Of a DNA stretch of 64,000 nt, positions 12,701 to 23,433 are shown in pieces (within the stretch, counting starts at the first letter, position 1; each line of letters starts with the position of its first letter). A program made the position numbers and the translations under genes. Under the pieces are notes generated by a model. It ran no database searches, was not told where the DNA came from, and saw nothing but the letters and a program-made list of their open reading frames with translations. Origin of the DNA: Paragonimus westermani (taxonomy: Eukaryota; Platyhelminthes; Trematoda; Plagiorchiida; Troglotrematidae); NCBI GenBank assembly GCA_008508345.1, contig QNGE01000279.1:118854-182853 (forward strand), given 5' to 3'.

Positions 12701-14160
12701 TACGCTGACACGGCCTGCATAGAGTACATCCTATGGACGATCTTCTGATCCATACTCCGAGCGTTCAGTTATCATCAAGCCCCTCCATAAGTGCTTATAT
12801 GCCCTCACGGTGGACAAATTTTATGTAGAAAATATGAACTAAATTTTCACAACCACCCGCTTCAATAGTCTGTCATTTTTTCTCAAATTTACTTAATCAT
12901 GTAATCAAAGCGACTTACCACGTCGGTGCGTTAACGGTGGAATGCACTTATTTCTAGCAGTTCTTGGCAGAATGGAATGCCCACTCCTTCGAACCGGTTA
13001 GTAGGAGTAATGGCTGCGACTGAAACCAAGTAAGACGCATATTGTCGATTCACCGGGTACAACCGATCCTCCTTACGTTGACGCTCGCAGAGTGACTTGA
13101 TCCTTGCCCTTGTTCAAGATATCAGCCAAGCATACAACGCAGTTTGATTCCGGCCTTCCGCAACTCACTCTATTTTACCGTCTGCTTTCCAATAAATCGC
13201 AAAAGCGTACCGTAACTGTACACAACACCAACAGTTTTTGACTTTATCTCTACGCAATTCTATTGGGCATTCAGTAAATTAGCGAACCAGATGACAACGA
13301 TATTTCGTCCAGATCCATGTAAAAGTAAGAGGGACAGAGCGGCATTTTCGTCTTGTTTTTCTAGTTCGCTCCTGTATGTCCACGAATAACCGGCCACCGA
13401 CCTCTTGCTCGGACTGTGAGCAGGAATTCCTGATCCCACTGTCCGGCGCGATTCGGCGTCGGACGTGGGTATAGGGCGTCAGTGCAAAGGTGGGGCGTTG
13501 CCGTGGACAATGTTATCCCCTGCTATTTCCACAGACTCTCAATAAACTTATGCAGCACATTTATTGTTCGTCAGAACATCATCAAATTGCGATGACTTCT
13601 GGCGTCTTCTAGAGGTATTTCGGCCCATTCATTCCCATCTCTGCATCTGTGCATCAGGACTCTCATTTGAACCAAAGTTCTTCACCATAAGGTTCTTTGT
13701 GCTCCTGTACCGCAAAATATTCGTCATTCCCACTCACACAGCTTAGTATGGAATGCTTTTTCACCCTGATTACCTATCTCATCTATACAGAGAGTGACAT
13801 TTAGGAGAAAGGAATAAAATCCCAGAGTTCTCCATGCAGTGCAAAATGCATATAATCAACAACTCCTACTAGGATGATTTTCGAACTTGACACATTTACC
13901 CTGATGTTCCCTGGAAGTTCCCTGCGACAGCCTGATGGGGAAGATTCACTGATATCATACAGCTGACATGCTATTCAGGAACTATCAGTCGACGGCCCAT
14001 GGTACTTCATCACCAAAATTGCAGCCTGCATTACATCTGCGAATTTTTTAATAACTTTTGCGTTTCAGTCTCAAGTTCTGACCAAGTAGTGCTGTAGGTT
14101 AGGGGGAGATCCGCCTTAGGACCTTCCAGAGTGCAGGCGCTATTTGCTCAGAACTGTATA
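9731..14160. other. Gene-poor stretch
   Basis: About 4.4 kb without a supportable gene. The only ORF above 90 codons is at 11591-11881 on the minus strand (96 codons) and it matches nothing I know. Base composition is even, with no microsatellite or obvious inverted repeat. Confidence 0.5.
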
Positions 14161-16454
14161 AAAAGCTGAGTAAACCGCAAGTGAGACCGAAATTTGGGGT
14201 GCCCCTTGTGAATGAAAGTGTGACTTATTCCAGTGAACTGCAGGATATGTTATGCAAGGTGCTCACAAATGAATTTGCGAAACCTGATGGGAATTTGGGG
14301 AAAATCTGTAAACTTCCGGGTGTTTGGCTGAAGGTTCATCCCACCAGCATTTTAAGACGTACATTACTGTCAGCCGCCATAATGGGTAACTAGAGAAAAG
14401 CATGAGGCAAAGATACAGCAACAGTTTACCTCGGCCACCAGTTTTCTCGAAGCCGGTGTGCGTAGCGTAAGGTTAAGAAAGTCAAACGTATTTCTAGCAG
14501 TAAATGTGAAGGCCCCGGCATGCCTGCTGCACGGTATGTAAAGCACTTCCACGAATACTAACTCACATGGTAAGCATTTTTGACTGCATTCCTCCGGATG
14601 CCAGTTAGCGTGTTGGTTTATCAACGTGCCTTTTGGCATACACTTGCTAGTGGTGCCATAAACACTCCAGGCCTACTTGCTCCATTAGTGACTGACTCCC
14701 CAGATTCCATGTGTTTCACCCATCATCCGCGAATTTCAGCCCCCCATGTGACTGCGTGAATTTTGATTAGTGTACGGTGTTCCTCTCATTTCTTAATAGT
14801 TTGTTTTGCGTCCAGTTCTTGTTGCACATACCCATAGGCCGTCGATTTGGTGCACATAAATCTACACTGTTTAGCCCTTCCTTTCTTATGTTTTTCGCAA
14901 GTGACTTATTTGCTTAGACGCTCGGATCGTCACTCACAGTGCACCACCTCGACTTCATATCACCGGTCTCTATTTGAGTGTATGTTTTCAGCAGCAAGAG
15001 TGTCGCGGACGATGCTTTGTCACATCCATCGTCCTTTGTTGGCTGCGGCACCACTGACTCATCAGCAGTGGATGGTGCACAGTGTACGGAAACCGATTTC
15101 TGTGCATGGTACCGGCAGTTCCCCTTACGCCTTGTCTATCTGCCGTTAACGACGGCACATGGAACGATTGTATGCAATCTCTTCGTGAGGTAACCCGCAC
15201 ACCTTCACCATTAACCTTCAAACACCATTTGATTGACGCGTTGTATGAAACTATACGTCTTGGCACCTGGGCGACAACAAACCCAACAGCTGTTTGGCCG
15301 GGCAAGGGAAAACTTTGAACGTGACCACAATCTCGCTTGGCTTGTTAACAAAATAGAACCTACTGTGACGTGTCGAACTTGGTTAGCCGATGCTTCAGGA
15401 TAACAGTCGGTCCCTCACAATTGCACCTCTATTCGCTTAAGTTATCAGCCATCCTCTAACGGTATGACTTACAATTTGAAGATAGGCTGTTCCACGAGAC
15501 AACCGGAAACTTTCCGATAGCCATGCGTTCACCTAAATTTTGGAACTCAAATTCGTTTTTAAGGTTGAATAACATCTCACGGCTGCCTGACACCCAAGAG
15601 AGCCGGTTGCAGCTCTTAGTTCAAAAGCAGTTGTTTCAATGAGGCTCTGTCCTAGCTTGGATGCCTTTGTACGCGCAGCACAACATACCACTAGGCTATG
15701 AAGAAATGGCAAAACGGTCCCGTCGACAACAGAAAACAGTTATTTCTTGCGTCGATGCAGTCCGTTGGAGAGAATCTCCACAGTGATTGTGTTGGGTAAA
15801 TCCACAGACATTCCAAAGCTTACCTGTATGGTTCAAGCGCCCAATCTCTGTTGGGCTAATAAAATCATCGTCCTAGAGACTACCACTTCCATTTCGCAGT
15901 TGTCGCCCTACACGTAGCTCAAACGCTGATCACCCCGGATGATACGCGTGTTACATCCGCATGAAGAACAAGAGGGATCATAGACGCTAGGCGTTTGTTC
16001 TTAAAGATTTTCGAGAGTACACTCACATTCTTTCCAATGCATGGTCCATAGCTCTCAAATGAGTGTACCTAAGAAGGTTTCTCTAAAGTACGTTAGAGAG
16101 CGCACCGGTTCAATACCATAGAAAATCAGAGCACTTGGGATGCAGGTGCTATTAACCATTTCAAAAGCACCTACCACAACAGTCTGGAAAACCCCCTCAC
16201 GCTATTCTACAACCAGCGAACAGACCGTTGATCAAGTTAATAAAAATATGCCTCAGTAGACCGCTACAAAGAATTCCACTGATGCGTTATCGACTCCAAG
16301 ACCTGCCATGACGTTTCCGTTTGTAGGACCAGTCCATCGTGAATATTCAATTTTGATTTTGTGACAAACACAACAAAACCCTCCGTGTAGAGCTTCCTCT
16401 TATGAATTTGTATAACGTTATCAGCCAAACCGAAAAAGCATTGTATTACTGTAG
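14161..16454. other. Unrecognised short ORFs, perhaps decayed retroelement
   Basis: Overlapping ORFs on both strands (14181-14393 plus, 14847-15149 plus, 14988-15305 minus, 15082-15318 plus) without known motifs. The position directly upstream of the Gypsy RNase H suggests this could be the decayed gag/RT part of that element, but I cannot find protease or reverse transcriptase signatures, so this stays a guess. Confidence 0.25.
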
Positions 16455-16706
16455 GGGCTGCAGAGGCCGTTCTGCAGCAGCAACTTGGTGCCCACTGGTG
16501 CTTACTAGCCTTTTTCTCTAAACGGTTACAACCATTGATTCCCGGTATAGTGCTTTCTGGAAAGAACTGTCAGCGGTTTATCTTGGCATCCACCATTTCC
16601 CGCTTGTCCCTGAAGGCAGAGACTTCATCATCCTCACAGACCATAAGCGGTTAACGTACGCTTCACGCTCGAAAATCGACAAGTATTCCCCAGAGAGACT
16701 AGATGC

Positions 16707-16715
16707 TTGGATTAT
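16707..16715 (+). repeat. Target-site duplication, left (TTGGATTAT)
   Basis: Nine bases identical to 18878-18886, bracketing the LINE inserted into the Gypsy RNase H. The second copy continues the Gypsy coding sequence. Confidence 0.8.
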
Positions 16716-16738
16716 GGTTGGCGGCATCCGATTCGGAT

Positions 16739-16880
16739 TAGCCTGTCACAGTGACCGAAGCCAAAGGACGCCTGCGCTTATATATCACTGCAACTGGCTT
16801 GCGCTGCACCAATTGCAGTTCCACCAACACACCACATATCCAGTGTAAACCCGAAGGAATAAGACCGGGAGGTGTGCCAG
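16739..16880 (-). repeat. LINE 3' UTR repeat, copy 1
   Basis: About 140 bp similar to 48095-48238 in the same orientation. Shared blocks: gccaaaggacgc, catatccagtgtaaac-type and agaccgggagg. It lies in the 3' untranslated part of the inserted LINE, so the second site is probably a short relic of the same family. Confidence 0.6.
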
Positions 16881-17289
16881 TGGGGCCTTTCTGTCCAGCC
16901 GGCCAATGCTGGTTAGCCACTTGATTGGCTAATAAGGAAAGGAAACTCTTATCTCTCGGAAACTAAACAGAGAGGCTGCAATGACGAGATCTACACTGAG
17001 AAGAAAGATTTTTGAAGTGTAATACAAGAAGCGTTGCAGTATAGGGGTGCAGGTTAGTGCATCCCAGAGAAGATAAGGATGAAAAGCAAAGTTCTCATTG
17101 GACTATGAAAAGCCAGGCAGACCATTCATCATACATTACATCAACAAAGCCGGAGAAAAGAATGGGTAGAAGACCACAGACACTCAGGTTTCTGAAAAGA
17201 AGAGCGGATTAATTGTCAATGACCACGATGTTGGCCGATGCAGTCATTAACAGAAGTAGAATAGGTATACCGATTTGACCTACCTGAGC

Positions 17290-18828
17290 CTAGCGTACTC
17301 GCCGCCTCTTCGCCGACGGGGTACTATGAGTACGTTGGTGACCTACCAGCCCCAAACGGCCAGCGCATTCGCGGCCGCACACATCACAACGCCATATAGT
17401 CACGTCACCGCGACCTATGGCACCGATGGTTCCTTTGCGTACCGCACGCTTCCGCTCGCGACCACGCAATAGTTGCTCGTTGAACGCTCGGACGCCCGCC
17501 CGAACCGTATTCCTCCAGGCCGTCCGGTTCAACGCCAAATCTTCCCAACATCTAAAATCAATGTTACAACGTGAAAGACTTACCTGCACAACATCCTGGT
17601 ACCTCCGCTTCTGGCCACCGGGATTTCGCTTACCTGACTTCACTTGTCCGTACAGTAACTGCTTCGGGATACGGTCATCGCCCATCCGACGGACGTGACC
17701 GAGCCAACGGAGCTGGTTCAGCATCAACATGGCTTCCATCCCGTCCATGTCCGCTCGCCGCATTACCTCAGTGTTCGGAATCATGTCCGACCACCGAATA
17801 CCCAAGATGCGCCTCAGACACTGAACATGGAAACGGCTCAAATAGCTCACGTTCCGCTGATACAGTGTCCACGTCTCACTGCCGTACAGCAGGATAGACA
17901 GCACCATTGAGCGGTAGACACACAACTTCGTGGCCATCTTCAGGCTGTGATTCTTCCAGACACGCCTTTCAAGACGTCCGAAAGCAGCGCTAGCCTTTGC
18001 CACACGCGCTCTCAACTCGCGGTCCACGGACAGATCTGTCGACAAGTTGCTACCCAAGTAGCAAAAATCCCCGCAGCCATTCACAGTGTCTCCAGCGATG
18101 CGAATTTCGGGTGGAGGTACACAAGCAGCACCTCCACCAGGAGAAGGCTGAAAAAACGAATACGTCTTACCTGTGTTGATGTCCAACCCGAACTTCGATG
18201 CTGCCGAAGCGAATGCTGTAGCTAGACGTTGCAGCTCTTCTTCGCTGTGCGCTAGCAAGGCGCTGTCATCGGCGAACAGAAGCATCCGCATCCTTGAGGT
18301 CTGCAGCCGGGTTGAGGCGCCAAATCGTCGGATATTCAACAGACGCCCGTCCGTCCGGTACTCCACCTCGACACCATCCTCTCCAGAGTTCTGAAAAGCA
18401 ACTGTTACCATCGCAGTCAAATATAAACTAAATAGGGCTGGGGCTAGAACACAACCCTGCTTCACGCCAGTGACGATGTCGAAATCATCAGAGGTCGATC
18501 CACACGATTGCACCTTCGCCTTCATGCCCGCATGCAACAATCTAACCATATTGACGAACTTACCTGGACATCCAAACTTACCAAGCACCGTCCACAGCGC
18601 CTCGCGGTTCACGGAATCGAACGCTTTGGTGAAGTCCACGAACAGGGCATACAAGGGCTGATTCCGTTCTCGGCACTTCTCCTGAAGCTGTCGAGCAGCA
18701 AACACCAGGTCGATTGTACTCCGACTCGACCGAAATCCACACTGCTCCTCGGGAACATTCATCTCCAGAACGGACGCATTCAGTCGGTTCAAGAGGATTC
18801 TGGCAAGCACCTTGCCTGCACAGCTCAA
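17290..18828 (-). CDS. LINE reverse transcriptase with C-terminal zinc finger (5'-truncated, otherwise open)
   Basis: 512 codons without a stop, open further upstream to about 18858 where the DNA junction lies; the Met is simply the first in frame. Visible blocks: GKVLARILLNRL (residues 5-16), QCGFRSSRSTIDLVFAARQL (about 29-48), YALFVDFTKAFDSVNR (about 60-75, catalytic Asp), TGVKQGCVLAPALFSLYL (about 120-137), MLLFADDSALLAHS (about 183-196, FADD catalytic pair), YLGSNLS, ILLYGSETWTL, LRWLGHVRRM (about 374-383) and RWCDVCG-like CDVCGRECAGRLGLVGHQRTH (about 480-500), a C2H2 finger. This architecture is common in animal RTE-like LINEs. It would make cDNA from element RNA in the nucleus, but without the endonuclease and promoter this copy cannot mobilise itself. 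An intact frame in a truncated copy implies recent insertion. Confidence 0.9.
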   Translation of the reverse strand: MSCAGKVLARILLNRLNASVLEMNVPEEQCGFRSSRSTIDLVFAARQLQEKCRERNQPLYALFVDFTKAFDSVNREALWTVLGKFGCPGKFVNMVRLLHAGMKAKVQSCGSTSDDFDIVTGVKQGCVLAPALFSLYLTAMVTVAFQNSGEDGVEVEYRTDGRLLNIRRFGASTRLQTSRMRMLLFADDSALLAHSEEELQRLATAFASAASKFGLDINTGKTYSFFQPSPGGGAACVPPPEIRIAGDTVNGCGDFCYLGSNLSTDLSVDRELRARVAKASAAFGRLERRVWKNHSLKMATKLCVYRSMVLSILLYGSETWTLYQRNVSYLSRFHVQCLRRILGIRWSDMIPNTEVMRRADMDGMEAMLMLNQLRWLGHVRRMGDDRIPKQLLYGQVKSGKRNPGGQKRRYQDVVQVSLSRCNIDFRCWEDLALNRTAWRNTVRAGVRAFNEQLLRGRERKRAVRKGTIGAIGRGDVTIWRCDVCGRECAGRLGLVGHQRTHSTPSAKRRRVR

Positions 18829-18877
18829 CAGGCTGATACCTCGGTAGCTGTCGGTGCATTGCTTGCTACCCTTCCCT

Positions 18878-18886
18878 TTGGATTAT
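18878..18886 (+). repeat. Target-site duplication, right (TTGGATTAT)
   Basis: Right-hand copy of the 9-bp duplication. The following bases ACCACTCAGTTC resume the Gypsy RNase H reading frame. Confidence 0.8.
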
Positions 18887-19574
18887 ACCACTCAGTTCAC
18901 GGCCGATATTCGTCATATTTTGGGTATTGCTCACCCAGTTGCCGATGCCCTCTCGCGCATTAATTCTACACTGAGCACCACAAAAAGCTCAGTCGACCTG
19001 GCGGCGATCGCAGCCGCACAGGACAACGATCCGGGGATAGAACAACTTCGCCGGTCTAGTTTCCTTAAGCTATAAAGCGTTCCCATGAATTCCTCCGGAG
19101 AGATGAGTATTTGTGACACTTCACAAGGTATCCTTCATCCGTTTATTCCACTGGTATTCCGCCGCCGAATTTTTGATGCGTTACACATGTCCCACTCTGG
19201 CATACACTCAACAGTCAAAATGGTCAGACAGCGCTTTGTCTGGCGCAATTTGGAACTGAACACGCAACGTAAATGTGCAACGAATAAAATAAGTATGCGC
19301 TGCTCGGTGAAAGGGGAAAGGCAGAATTGAATACAGTTCACTTGAGCGAATGTTTATTGGTTTGGTCGAGGAAGAGCGCGTCACTTCCAGTGAGCCGACG
19401 ACCTGTGGCATGCGCATCACATAGGAAGGCAGTCATACCGTTATTCTGCTCCAAAGCAAAAGAACTGACAACCAACCAGGTCCCCCACCTAACGGCATGG
19501 AATCGTGATTATAAGCACGTTTTGCGGAAACTGCGCAAGTGCAAACATTTAAACTGAGCTAAGTAAACACATCG

Positions 19575-22365
19575 TTATCCGCGGCCCCCACTTTTCAGCA
19601 GCACCGTTGCCCACAGCTCAAGTTGAAGGAGCCACTACCAACTTGAAAGATAGAGAACTCCGGGATAATAGGCTCGTTGAACGCCTCTTTTCCTCCACAG
19701 ATCACAAACATGGTTTATTCTAGTAGACTTTGTTTCAGAACTACCAAGAAGACACCGGGACTTCTTGTGACGTTACCCGCGAAGATTAGCACAGCGGAGC
19801 TACTGACAAAGTCGGCTAAACTGATAAAAAGCCGCGCTAACCTCAGGGAAGCCTCGCTTGGTTGCCCATTGCAGGGGCAACAGAAGCGCCCCCAGCTTGC
19901 TAGAACAGGGTCATGCATCAAGGCTGACCCCAGACTTCAAGTTAAAGTCTTTATCTGCGACCTCAAGAGGGGACCAATGTACCCGAATAGTTCGACCGTA
20001 GCACCCACACCAGAGGCTGCTGCCGCCACTCCCTTGGAGAGACAATCAGTTAAGGAGTTGCATTGGTCTGGAAGACTAGGTCCCGAGGGTGTTGAGGAAC
20101 ACCACTCTTCCTCTAACCCCCTCACTCATTCCACCTTGAAAAAGTTCCGTCGAAACGTGTTTTACAACGGAGCTGAGTGACCCAATGAGTCTGCTAGGGA
20201 ACACTCTTTGAATCCAACAAGGCTCACACTTAGCTTATACGAGCAGCTCTTTCCTCGGTTAGATCAGAGTCATTTCGTCCCAAGCTCTCTCCCAATCAAC
20301 AACCCCCCTCGCACTTTTTAAGCGTGCAAAACTGACAATCACCTGACAGGAACTCCAAAAGCAAAAGCGGTCCAGAGGTCATTGATCCTGGGTTAAACGA
20401 AGGGTGCGAAGCGTCCCACCGGGACGGTCACATAAGTTGAGGCTAGGATAAAACGGTCGTCAACCCACAAGTGGGCTCACGAGGTTAAACCGCCAGTTAC
20501 ACACACCTCCTCGCTACTGTGACTGCTTTTTAAAGCCCTTTCTCGCACACTACTATCTCTTTTACACCCGGCCATACGAAGAAGTAGCTTTCAAGTGCGC
20601 GTACTTCAATTGTCCGAGCCTTCTGAACAAACGTCCAGAAATCAGACAGCTGGTCCACGAAATTAGCTCACATTTTCTTGCCATAACGGGGACCTGGCTG
20701 TCCGTGGATATCATCGCTAATAAACTGCATGTCCTGGGTAGTCTTCTTTCCGAATGGAATCCTTCCGTGGACACATGAGAGGCTATGTCGTCGTCCTGAG
20801 CCAGAAGCTCCCAGTGCCAGCTGTTGAAGGTGAATTCACCTTCCAAGAGGAATGCGACAAACTCTGGATCAAACTCAGTCTTCTTAGTTGTGACAGGATT
20901 CTTGTCGGTGTTATGTACCGTTCGCCATCGCGCAGTGCATCCAGCGGCGAGGTCATTCTTGCTACCCCAGACTGTATAACGTCCACTCAGAGTTCCGCCC
21001 ATTTCCTTACTATGGGTGAATTTTACACACCCAAACTCAACTCTGCAACGACTCCTCATGGAGACTTTGACTGTGGATTCTCGAAACCCATGACAATGCA
21101 GATCCGTTAAAAAGCTTGGACACAGTATTTCGAATTATATACAAGGCATGGCTCAGGACAGGTAACCTCCTTTCTTCATCTGCCAGTCACGAACGAAGCT
21201 CACCGGGTAGATAGGGTGGTCATCAAACCACCGCTGGGGCATAGTGACCATATGCTACTGGCCTTTGACTACATCTTTTACTTGCTACAAATTGTCGTAA
21301 CAAAGGCTTCGTCCCGAAATTTCAAGAAAGCAGACTCCAACACACTAAGGACATTCTTAAGTCCGCCCAGCATTAAATCTAACTCAGTGAACCTCAACTG
21401 CTTTCATTTTAAAGCCGCCGTTCCGGAAGCTGATGAGGCATTTGTTCCTCGAAGACTGTGGAAGTTCTTCTATCGCGCACCGCTTCCGAAGAACACACTT
21501 CGCCTCCTTGGAGTACGTTCTCGTCCATCCTCCAAGCGAAAGCTAGCAGGTTGGCTTGGAAGAGCTGGAAGCCTTTCGCTCTGCACGAAACAGGGTCGGA
21601 CGGGAAATCCTTCAACAGGCACAGTCGAAAATGCTACTGGTAGCTCGCAAGAATAGGAAGTTTTCGGAGACATCCGCTACCAGAGAGAAAGCGAAGCCCT
21701 CAACGCTTTCCTTGCAGCTTCCCGGCGGCAACACTCCCTCCAACCCCGTAGTGGTTGCTGGGTTGTTCAGAAAATACTATTCAGCAGCCTGCAATGTGCA
21801 TCCGCCAAACTGGCACTCAGTTATCCCCAGAAGAAATTTCCAGTATCCACTCCTGACAGCTGACTTCAGTGTGTTCGAAGTTCCGGCTCTCTCGTCTAAT
21901 ACCAGTCCATATAGTGCCGTGGGGCCATAAGCGATCTATCCCCGGGACATCATTTCGGCCGCCTCTCTTTATTCTGTTTAGACAGACGCTTCGCACCGGC
22001 GCTGTTCCGGAGACATAGAGGGAGGCCACTGTCACACTTATATTTAAGGCAGGCGATCGTCAATCTTCCACGGGTTATCTGCCAATTGATCTTACCATCA
22101 TCTCATGCAAGAAAATGTGGCGAATGTTGAAGCGCATCAACCTTAAGCAGTTCTTCTCAAATAATCTATACTCTCCGACTCAGCATGGTTTTCTTCCCCA
22201 TCAGTCACGTATAACCAATAGGTTTATCTTTTTGAATAGCCTGAAAGGAATCGATGATAATGGTCATATCTCGGATGCTATCATCTTCCGCTTTGCCAAA
22301 GCCAATAGCCATGTCCAACACAGTCCTCTTGCACACAATCTAGCAAATTATGGGATCAAAGCAAA
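19575..22365 (+). pseudogene. CR1/Jockey-type LINE, heavily mutated copy
   Basis: Order of recognisable blocks: ORF1 C-terminal half at about 19610-19975 ([45 protein letters not shown]), closely similar to the intact ORF1 at 23434-24483; an APE-type endonuclease start at about 20600-20710 (NCPSLLNKRPEIRQLV, LAITGTWLSVD); the endonuclease end HSDHMLLAFDY (about 21240-21270); then an RT N-terminal region with RKYYSAACN (about 21765) and NLANYGIK (about 22340). Many stops and frameshifts. RT homology is cut at about 22365 by repeat R1. Copies at 23136, 25954, 27480 (minus) and 28852 are the same broad family. Confidence 0.75.
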
Positions 22366-22905
22366 CAAAAACGAAAACCAAAATGGCGTCAACAGCACGC
22401 TGCGTTACAATGCAACCTACTCAGATGAACAGTCCCCAGTGTTCCAAGGCCTACGTGAACCGGCCATTGCAAGTGGTGTGACAGAACATTGGATACGTGC
22501 GCAGAGGTTGCGTTGTGTGCGTACGTGAACCGTGCGTGACTGCAACCTGCGGACCCAGGGATGAGTGATCGAACCAAACTGTGATAACCAGGAGTTCGTA
22601 TTGGTTTAAGCATCAGTTGGCCGCGTAAACACAAGCTGACGGAAACCATCCTGACAGGGTCGACAAAATGTAACGGGCAAGCCGGACGTTCTGGCTTCGT
22701 GCTTCCCATACACTCGTAAAACAACTTTGTGCAACGTGGAGACACTGGAGTACAGCTTTCCTCACAACCAGGGGTTCCAACGATAGTCCTGTGAAAAGAG
22801 GCAGCAGAAATACGCGTGAACCAAAGGCCCAGTGAGACATGTACACGACTTACACAAACGAAAACCAAAATGGCGTCAACAGCATGCTGCGTTACAATAA
22901 ATACT
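22366..22905 (-). repeat. Repeat R1 unit with 42-bp direct terminal repeats, inserted in CR1 copy
   Basis: 22372-22412 and 22858-22899 are almost the same 42 bases in direct orientation (ccaaaatggcgtcaacagca core). The 445 bp between them contain the segment (22660-22857) that matches 9503-9730. The unit begins where the CR1 reverse transcriptase homology stops. It may be a tandemly arranged non-autonomous element or a solo retroelement. Family unknown. Confidence 0.55.
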
Positions 22906-23135
22906 TTCAACCCCAGTGCTAACCAAAGGGCAAAGTAATTACGGGCCTGCTAAAACAAACGCTACGATGCTCGTAACCATTTTAGCCACAACTATCCACG
23001 ATAACAGAGAAAGTTGAGAGGTGACTCCGGAACACGACTGAATATTCAAAATGTGCCACTTCATCAACCGCGGGTAACTCGAAATTTGTTTTACATTTCC
23101 TCGCTGTCATTGTCTATTCATATTTTTGCTATCTT

Positions 23136-23395
23136 GGCGCCCAGTGCATCAAAAAATTATACACGATCATTGCTATTCTTTGTCGAGTAGCATAACTCAT
23201 CGAGTATTGCATTATTCGTGTTCGATATTATCTGTATTATTCTCTAGACTTGTGTTTCCTTTTGGTGCTCATTGCATCAAAAAACAATTGTATACGATCA
23301 TTGCTGTTCGTTGAAGAATAGCATAAATCACTGTATATTAGCTTATTTGTGTTTGATAGTATCCGTATTATTTTCTAGCCCCGTGTTTCCTTTCC
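23136..23395 (+). repeat. Two tandem ~130-bp repeats in LINE 5' UTR
   Basis: Unit 1 23136-23263 and unit 2 23264-23395 share blocks such as gcatcaaaaaa, acgatcattgct, tagcataa, tattattttctag-type and gtgtttccttt. They end about 40 bp before the ORF1 start. Tandem 5' UTR monomers act as promoters in some LINEs (mouse L1 is the known example); that role here is inference. Confidence 0.75.
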
Positions 23396-23433
23396 ATTAA
23401 CAATGGTCATATTTACTCACAGACTACAACACA

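Larger units (their letters stand above)
16716..18877 (-). mobile_element. 5'-truncated LINE inserted in Gypsy remnant
   Basis: A 2162-bp insertion whose minus strand holds a reverse transcriptase ORF from about 18858 to 17290 and then about 570 bp of 3' untranslated sequence to 16716. The coding part begins abruptly at the conserved DSYRGISLLSCAGK block (the first RT motif), so the endonuclease and everything upstream were lost on integration, as is usual for target-primed reverse transcription. The flanking 9-bp duplication fits. Part of the 3' UTR (16739-16880) is also found at 48095-48238. The intact ORF suggests this copy is younger than the Gypsy element it splits. Confidence 0.85.
16455..19270 (+). 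mobile_element. Gypsy-type LTR retrotransposon pol remnant, split by a LINE
   Basis: Left part (16455-16715) encodes, over two frames, EAVLQQQLGAHW, LLAFFSKRL, then ELSAVYLGIHHF and GRDFIILTDHKRLTYA, the RNase H blocks of Gypsy/Ty3 pol. Right part (18878-19270) continues with LDYTTQFTADIRHILG, HPVADALSRI and, after a linker, the zinc-binding start of integrase (RIFDALHMSHSGIHSTVKMV, RFVWRN). Removing 16716-18877 restores the normal RNase H order across the 9-bp duplication, apart from a one-base frame slip. No LTR was found and the integrase core is missing, so the copy is a dead fragment. It most resembles the flatworm Gypsy elements by general block spacing; no search was done. Confidence 0.85.

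Noticed and set aside
14847..15318. Overlapping ORFs on both strands, considered as gag or protease of the Gypsy element
   Set aside because: No zinc knuckle, no DTG-type protease motif and no collinear frame into the RNase H at 16455.
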